Below are positions 5,888-9,438 of a stretch of DNA of 9,438 nt, piece by piece. A program made the position numbers and the translations under genes. Origin of the DNA: an uncultured Campylobacter sp. (GTDB lineage Bacteria; Campylobacterota; Campylobacteria; Campylobacterales; Campylobacteraceae); contig NZ_CALHII010000280.1 in assembly GCF_938030815.1 (NCBI RefSeq), forward strand, positions 1 through 9,438, given 5' to 3'. The stretch's first letter is position 1, and every line of letters begins with the position of its first letter. The notes below the pieces were generated by a model. It had not been told where the DNA came from. It worked only from the letters and a program-made list of their open reading frames with translations, and did no database searches.

Positions 5888-5923
5888 AAAAAGAATTAAT
5901 CGCGACGATATCGCATCGCCGCG
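5888..5923 (-). terminator. intrinsic terminator of the DUF5339-like gene
   Basis: Read on the minus strand, a nine-base-pair stem (CGCGGCGAT with ATCGTCGCG, one G-T wobble; plus-strand 5901-5909 and 5915-5923) closes a five-base loop. ATTAATTCTTTTT follows, with the T run at 5888-5892. It lies about 35 bases after the TAA of the 96-residue protein gene and should end that transcript. Confidence 0.7.
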
Positions 5924-5957
5924 ACTGAAGAAAGCATCATCGTGCCCGCGAAGGTAT

Positions 5958-6248
5958 TTATTTCATAGCGCCTTGTTGTTTCATCTGATCCATCATCTGC
6001 TTAAATATCTCTTTAGCTTGTTTGCAAGTGGCCTCTTGCTGCTCCTTAGGAAGTGCGCTGATCTGATCCATGGACTGCTTTTTTTGATCCTCGTACATCT
6101 TGACCTGCTGCTCTTGACCCGCTTGTTTGTAGGTGTCAACCATCTTATCAAGATCTGCGAAGTACTCCTTGCAGCTATCTGAAAGATCTGCGGCGCTAAG
6201 ACTTAGCGCAAAGCCAAAACTAGCCAAAACTAAAAGTGATTTTTTCAT
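5958..6248 (-). CDS. small periplasmic helical protein, DUF5339-like, 96 aa
   Basis: The protein has a clear signal peptide (MKKSLLVLASFGFALSLSA, cut expected after Ala19) and a mature part of about 77 residues that is nearly all helix-forming and rich in Gln, Lys, Met and Asp. Two cysteines (Cys26 in SDSCKEYF and Cys75 in EATCKQAKEIF) flank a central KMYEDQKKQSMDQISALPKEQQ segment and probably form a disulfide joining two helices. The layout (signal, D-S-C-K-E-Y-F near the start, A-L-P-K-E-Q-Q then C-K-Q) matches, from memory, the small exported proteins grouped as DUF5339, whose function is unknown. AAGGAGA (6254-6260) five bases before the ATG fixes the start. It is flanked by its own promoter (6277-6282) and terminator, so it is monocistronic. 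Strong expression signals suggest an abundant periplasmic protein. Confidence 0.82.
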   Translation of the reverse strand: MKKSLLVLASFGFALSLSAADLSDSCKEYFADLDKMVDTYKQAGQEQQVKMYEDQKKQSMDQISALPKEQQEATCKQAKEIFKQMMDQMKQQGAMK

Positions 6249-6270
6249 TTTTCTCTCCTTGTAAAAAATC

Positions 6271-6292
6271 AGCGAAAGTATATCATTTCGCT
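6271..6292 (-). promoter_or_regulatory. promoter with inverted repeat over the -10 box of the DUF5339-like gene
   Basis: On the minus strand TATACT (6277-6282) is a good -10 box, about 30 bases before the start codon. A perfect seven-base inverted repeat, AGCGAAA (6271-6277) and TTTCGCT (6286-6292) separated by eight bases, is centred on it. It could be an operator whose binding blocks RNA polymerase, or just a chance palindrome. The -35 region is AT-rich without a clear hexamer. Confidence 0.5.
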
Positions 6293-6354
6293 TAGTAAAT
6301 TTGCCTTAAATTTTAATCAAATACGGCTATTTTTTTAAATTTATAGCGCTTTTG

Positions 6355-6428
6355 AAATTTTAAAATTTTACTCTCGCTGCGACGCTTACGTTTTTTAAAA
6401 TTTAACTCATCTTTAAATTTTAAAATTT
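6355..6428. repeat. paired 14-base AT palindromes in the hisD / DUF5339 spacer
   Basis: Two perfect copies of the self-complementary word AAATTTTAAAATTT lie at 6355-6368 and 6415-6428, 60 bases apart start to start. Further copies occur at 1889-1902 and 5848-5861; all four found are outside intact genes. The surrounding spacer (6293-6505) is very AT-rich and shows no gene with a start codon. A weak hairpin (6478-6500) lies just after the hisD stop. The copies could be short cruciform-prone repeats, transcription-end signals or the product of local sequence bias. Confidence 0.55.
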
Positions 6429-6505
6429 CAGCTCTTGGTTTAGCAACAACCGCCGGTGCTCTTTAAAATTCGGTCCTCGCCGCCTCTTGGGGCTGCAGCG
6501 TAAAA

Positions 6506-7795
6506 TCACTTCTCTTCAAATCTAATCTGCACCGATTTTTTGTGCGCGCCGAGCCCCTCGGCGTCCGCTAGCGCCATGCACGCGCCTCCGAGCTCGTCTA
6601 TGGCGCGTTTATTTAGCGCTATAATCGAGCTTCGTTTGATGAAGTTATAAACCCCAAGAGGCGAGAAAAATCGCGCGCTTCCGCCGGTCGGCAGCGTGTG
6701 GTTAGGGCCTGCGAGGTAATCGCCCATCGCCTCTGGCGTGTAGTGGCCCAAAAATATCGCGCCTGCGTGGCGTATGCGCGGAAGCAGCTCGTAGGCGTTC
6801 TCGGTCGCGATCTCGAGGTGCTCGACCGCAAGCTCGTTCATCAGCTCCACGCACTCGTTCATATCGCGTGCGATGATGACTGCGCCCTTGTTTTGGATGC
6901 TGGCGCGAGCGATTGGCTCACGCGCGAGCATAGGCAGCTCGCGCTCGATGTGCTCTGCGACGGCAAGAGCGAATTTTTCATCGTCGCTTATCAAAAAGCT
7001 GCTCGCGATCTCGTCGTGCTCGGCTTGGCTGAGCAGATCCACGGCGATGTTGCGCGGATTTGCCGCGGCGTTTGCGATGATGCCCACTTCGCTAGGGCCC
7101 GCGATCATATCGATATTTACGTCGCCGAACACGAGCTTTTTAGCGGTTGCGACGAAGATATTCCCGGGGCCCGTGATGACGTCGACCTTGCCGATCGTGC
7201 GCGTGCCGTATGCCATCGCCGCAATCGCGCTTGCGCCGCCCACCTTGTAGGCCTTTTTGATCCCCAGCACATGCATCGCCGCAAGCAGTAGCTCATTTAC
7301 GACGCCGCCCACGGCGGGAGTGCAGACGCTGATATCCTCCACGCCCGCGACGATTGCGGGGATCGCGTTCATTAGAAGTGAGCTCGGATACGCCGCCTTG
7401 CCACCTGGGATATATAGCCCCGCGCGATCCACGGGCGTGATCTTTTGCCCGAGCATCGCGCCGCTTGGATCGAAGCTAAACCAGCTCCTCTCAAGCTGTT
7501 TTTCATGATAAGCGTAGATGCGCTCGTATGCGATCTGAAGCGCGTTTTTTAGCTCTGCGGTTAAGCCTTCATACGCGAGACTCATCTGCTCTTGTGTGAT
7601 AGCCAGATCGCCCTGCACGCGCCATCTATCAAATTTCTCGATCTGTTCGGCTAGCGCCTCATCGCCGCGCGCTCTGATATCTTCGATGATGCCGCTTACG
7701 ACGGGCATTACTGATCTCATATCCGTCTCGCCGCGGCGCACCAACCTCGCAAATTCCTCTTTGAAATTTGCGTCCGTACTTCTTAAAATTTTCAT
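6506..7795 (-). CDS. hisD: histidinol dehydrogenase
   Basis: HisD catalyses the last two steps of histidine synthesis in the cytoplasm, oxidising L-histidinol through histidinal to histidine with two NAD+ and a zinc ion per subunit of the homodimer. The 429-residue length is normal (E. coli 434). Motifs are intact: GLYIPGGKAAYPSSLLMNAIPA (126-147), VGGASAIAAMAYGT (185-198), VDVITGPGNIFVATAKK (204-220), IDMIAGPSEV (228-237), DLLSQAEHD with zinc ligands Gln257 and His260, the catalytic pair Glu325-His326 in AVEHLEI, GDYLAGPNHTLPTGG with Asp359, and the C-terminal Glu413/His418 in EGLGAHKKSV. AAGGAG (7801-7806) precedes the ATG by five bases. No other his gene is in the window, so hisD is detached from a his operon. 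After the TGA the frame stays open for 21 codons, ending KSTGGCC. Confidence 0.98.
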   Translation of the reverse strand: MKILRSTDANFKEEFARLVRRGETDMRSVMPVVSGIIEDIRARGDEALAEQIEKFDRWRVQGDLAITQEQMSLAYEGLTAELKNALQIAYERIYAYHEKQLERSWFSFDPSGAMLGQKITPVDRAGLYIPGGKAAYPSSLLMNAIPAIVAGVEDISVCTPAVGGVVNELLLAAMHVLGIKKAYKVGGASAIAAMAYGTRTIGKVDVITGPGNIFVATAKKLVFGDVNIDMIAGPSEVGIIANAAANPRNIAVDLLSQAEHDEIASSFLISDDEKFALAVAEHIERELPMLAREPIARASIQNKGAVIIARDMNECVELMNELAVEHLEIATENAYELLPRIRHAGAIFLGHYTPEAMGDYLAGPNHTLPTGGSARFFSPLGVYNFIKRSSIIALNKRAIDELGGACMALADAEGLGAHKKSVQIRFEEK

Positions 7796-7818
7796 TTTCG
7801 CTCCTTGTAATGCTTGGA

Positions 7819-7824
7819 ATTTTA
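7819..7824 (-). promoter_or_regulatory. possible -10 box of hisD
   Basis: In the 147-base divergent spacer, TAAAAT read on the minus strand lies about 24 bases before the hisD start codon. It is a weak -10 match with no -35, and it would give a leader of roughly 15-20 bases. No attenuator-like run of His codons or leader peptide is visible. Confidence 0.3.
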
Positions 7825-7910
7825 ACGCTTTTTGCTAAATTTCGCCTTTAAGCTTGCGACTGCGTAAATTTACAGCTCACCGATTTTCAAAAGATTAAGC
7901 GAAAATGAAA

Positions 7911-7936
7911 TAAAATAGCCGAAATTTTAAACGGAG
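7911..7936 (+). promoter_or_regulatory. possible -10 box and ribosome binding site of the Sel1-repeat gene
   Basis: TAAAAT (7911-7916) is a fair -10 box, 27 bases before ATG 7943. GGAG (7933-7936) is the ribosome binding site, six bases before the start. The spacer shared with hisD (7796-7942) otherwise shows no inverted repeat that would suggest joint control. Confidence 0.4.
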
Positions 7937-7942
7937 CAATTT

Positions 7943-9391
7943 ATGAAAAAGATATTTTTAGCGCTGATCGCCACGGCGGCTGTATCGTCGGCGGAACAAG
8001 AGGATCCCGGTATAAGCAAGTTGCGAAGCAAATGCGATAATAACAACACCTTAGCATGCGTAAATCTCGCCATGGCATACTATTCAGGGGATGGTGTGAA
8101 GCAGGATTATGAGAAAGCAAGGGAGCTAAATTTTAAAGCCTGTAGTTTGGGCGACGGCTGGGGTTGCACCACCTTGGGGGCGTCATACGAATACGGCAAG
8201 GGCGTAGAACAAGATTATAAAAAAGCGGCCGAACTGTATTCTAGGGCCTGCGACTTAAAAAATAGCATAGCTTGCGGAAATCTGGGTGTTTTATACTACT
8301 CAGGCAAGGGAGTAAAGCAAGATTACAAAAAAGCAACCGAACTGCTTTCCAAAGCTTGCGATTTGCAAGAAGGTGACGGATGCTACAATCTCGGGCTTTT
8401 ATATGCCTCGGGCGAAGGCGTAAAACAGGATTATAAAAAAGCAAGCGAGCTATATTTAAAAGCTTGCGATTTAAAACATGGCGAAAGCTGCCATAATCTT
8501 GGAATTTTATATGAAAAAGGGGAAGGCGTAAAACAAAGCTACCAAAAAGCGGATCAATTCTATTCTAAAGCTTGCGATTTAGAAGTTGCCGAAGGATGTT
8601 ACAATCTTGGAGCTTCATACTATTTAGGCAATCATACAAAGCAGGACTATAAGAAAGCAAATGAATTGTTTTCTAGGACTTGTGATTTAGGATATAGCAT
8701 AGGATGCTATGCTCTAGGGTTTTGGTATGCCTCAGGCGAAGGCATAGAACAAGACTTTGAAAAAGCAATAAATTTATATTCTAGAGCTTGCGATTTGGGG
8801 CATAACACAGGATGCTATAATCTAGGAGTTTTGTATAGTTCCAGCGAAGGTGTAAAGCGGGACTATAAGAAAGCGAGCGAACTATATTCCAAAGCTTGCA
8901 ATTTGGGGAACGGGCTAGGATGTAGTGATCTAGGAGTTTTATATGAACAAGGGGAAGTCATAGAGCAAAACTATAACAAAGCAAATGAGCTATATTCTAA
9001 GGCTTGTGATTTGGATGTCGGTGAAGGTTGCAATAGTCTCGGGGTTCTATATGAGTCTGGTAAAGGTGTAAAACAAGACTTTGAAAAAGCAAAAGACCTG
9101 TATTCTAAAGCTTGCAATCTTGGAGATGGACTAGGATGTGTCAACTTAGGAGCTTTATATGAACAAGGAAAAGGTGTAAAACAAGATTACCAAATAGCAA
9201 ATAAATTATTTTCCAAGGCTTGTGATTTAGAAATTGCCGAAGGGTGCAATAATCTTGGATATTTATATGAATCCGGCAAAGGGGTAAAAAAAGATAAGAG
9301 TATGGCGAAAAAATACTATGGTAAAGCCTGCAATCTAGGGATTAAGCGTAGTTGCTACACCTATAAAAAATTAAACGCGCAAGGTTTTTAA
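7943..9391 (+). CDS. secreted cysteine-rich Sel1-repeat protein, Hcp-like
   Basis: The 482-residue product has a signal peptide (MKKIFLALIATAAVSSA, cut after Ala17), a short linker, and from residue 31 twelve complete 36-residue Sel1-like repeats plus a 20-residue cap, with no insertion or deletion anywhere. Each unit starts C-D-L-x(5)-C, continues N-L-G-x-L-Y, then G-x-G-V-K-Q-D-Y-x-K-A, and ends Y-S-K-A. Cysteines fall at unit positions 1 and 9 in all thirteen, 26 in total and none elsewhere. This C-x7-C spacing is the hallmark of the Helicobacter cysteine-rich proteins (HcpA-E), in which each pair forms a disulfide stapling neighbouring helices of a TPR-like superhelix; some bind beta-lactams or stimulate host immune cells. 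Location is periplasmic or extracellular, probably a protein-binding scaffold. Disulfide formation implies a Dsb system. The gene stands alone, divergent from hisD. Confidence 0.93.
   Translation: MKKIFLALIATAAVSSAEQEDPGISKLRSKCDNNNTLACVNLAMAYYSGDGVKQDYEKARELNFKACSLGDGWGCTTLGASYEYGKGVEQDYKKAAELYSRACDLKNSIACGNLGVLYYSGKGVKQDYKKATELLSKACDLQEGDGCYNLGLLYASGEGVKQDYKKASELYLKACDLKHGESCHNLGILYEKGEGVKQSYQKADQFYSKACDLEVAEGCYNLGASYYLGNHTKQDYKKANELFSRTCDLGYSIGCYALGFWYASGEGIEQDFEKAINLYSRACDLGHNTGCYNLGVLYSSSEGVKRDYKKASELYSKACNLGNGLGCSDLGVLYEQGEVIEQNYNKANELYSKACDLDVGEGCNSLGVLYESGKGVKQDFEKAKDLYSKACNLGDGLGCVNLGALYEQGKGVKQDYQIANKLFSKACDLEIAEGCNNLGYLYESGKGVKKDKSMAKKYYGKACNLGIKRSCYTYKKLNAQGF
8033..9388 (+). repeat. 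tandem 108-bp units encoding Sel1 repeats
   Basis: Units begin every 108 bases from 8033 (8033, 8141, 8249 and so on to 9221), with a partial thirteenth at 9329-9388. DNA identity between units is moderate, not near-perfect, so the array is old rather than freshly expanded. Units 9-10 and 11-12 resemble each other as a 216-base pair (CNLG-x-GLGC with YEQGE/K, then CDL-x(3)-EGCN with YESGKGVK), suggesting duplication of a double unit. GC content falls along the array: 31 of 60 bases at 8161-8220 against 18 of 60 at 9181-9240 by hand count. Confidence 0.85.
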
Positions 9392-9397
9392 CCTACA

Positions 9398-9434
9398 TAA
9401 ATTTTAAGTCGCTCGCGAAGTCTGCTTAAATTTA
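9398..9434. terminator. weak inverted repeat after the Sel1-repeat gene
   Basis: TAAATTTTAAG (9398-9408) can pair with CTTAAATTTA (9425-9434) with one bulged T around a 16-base loop. The stem is almost all A-T, and the window ends before any T tract can be seen. It may be a bidirectional transcription end or only another instance of the local AAATTT bias. Confidence 0.25.
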
Positions 9435-9438
9435 CGGC

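Noticed and set aside
6478..6508. hisD TGA as a selenocysteine codon with the nearby hairpin as SECIS
   Set aside because: HisD is complete at normal length before the TGA, and the hairpin (six pairs, 11-base loop, five bases after TGA) does not resemble a bacterial SECIS element.
6698..7291. 197-codon plus-strand ORF opposite hisD
   Set aside because: It lies wholly antisense to a certain hisD, has no ribosome binding site, and its Cys/His/Arg-rich composition is that of a codon shadow.
8033..9388. CRISPR-like array suggested by regular 108-base periodicity
   Set aside because: The repeats are translated Sel1 units in one long reading frame, with no identical repeat blocks or unique spacers.

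Overview
The window looks like chromosomal DNA from a relatively GC-rich Campylobacter (Epsilonproteobacteria/Campylobacterota), most likely an oral species such as C. gracilis or a relative. The evidence is the very dense AAATTT/TAAAATTT vocabulary in spacers and at gene ends, AAGGAG ribosome binding sites, promoters that show a clear -10 but no -35, an ecotin homologue, and a Helicobacter-type cysteine-rich Sel1-repeat protein. The species call is inference. No tRNA, rRNA, insertion sequence, CRISPR array or phage gene was seen.

Positions 1-2497 (plus strand) hold four short genes of unknown function: a 3' fragment of a YD/Rhs-like beta-repeat protein, two small acidic soluble proteins and a 114-residue protein. 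Between them lie AT-rich spacers that contain what look like reading-frame remnants. The block resembles an accessory locus, possibly toxin/immunity-like, but nothing proves that.

Positions 2560-3850 carry a lipoprotein and then a periplasmic ecotin-type serine protease inhibitor, closed by a strong intrinsic terminator. Positions 3963-4692 hold a monocistronic YbaK/EbsC-type aminoacyl-tRNA deacylase with an unusual internal insertion, under a consensus TATAAT promoter. Positions 4830-5504 hold a secreted six-cysteine protein of unknown function under a near-identical promoter.

Positions 5604-7795 are on the minus strand: a small interrupted gene, a 96-residue periplasmic helical protein (DUF5339-like) with its own promoter, candidate operator and terminator, and a complete stand-alone hisD. 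A divergent spacer separates hisD from a plus-strand gene (7943-9391) for a secreted protein of twelve and a half perfect 36-residue Sel1 repeats with 26 regularly spaced cysteines.

The dominant theme is the cell envelope: five of the intact genes encode exported proteins (lipoprotein, ecotin, six-Cys protein, DUF5339-like protein, Sel1 protein). The ecotin and the Sel1/Hcp-like protein are plausible host-interaction factors. HisD and the tRNA deacylase are housekeeping genes set among them. The most notable observations are the Leu-P1 ecotin, the YbaK insertion, the GC gradient and doubled unit inside the Sel1 array, an interrupted small gene at 5604-5849, an inverted repeat over a -10 box, and the extreme excess of AAATTT words.
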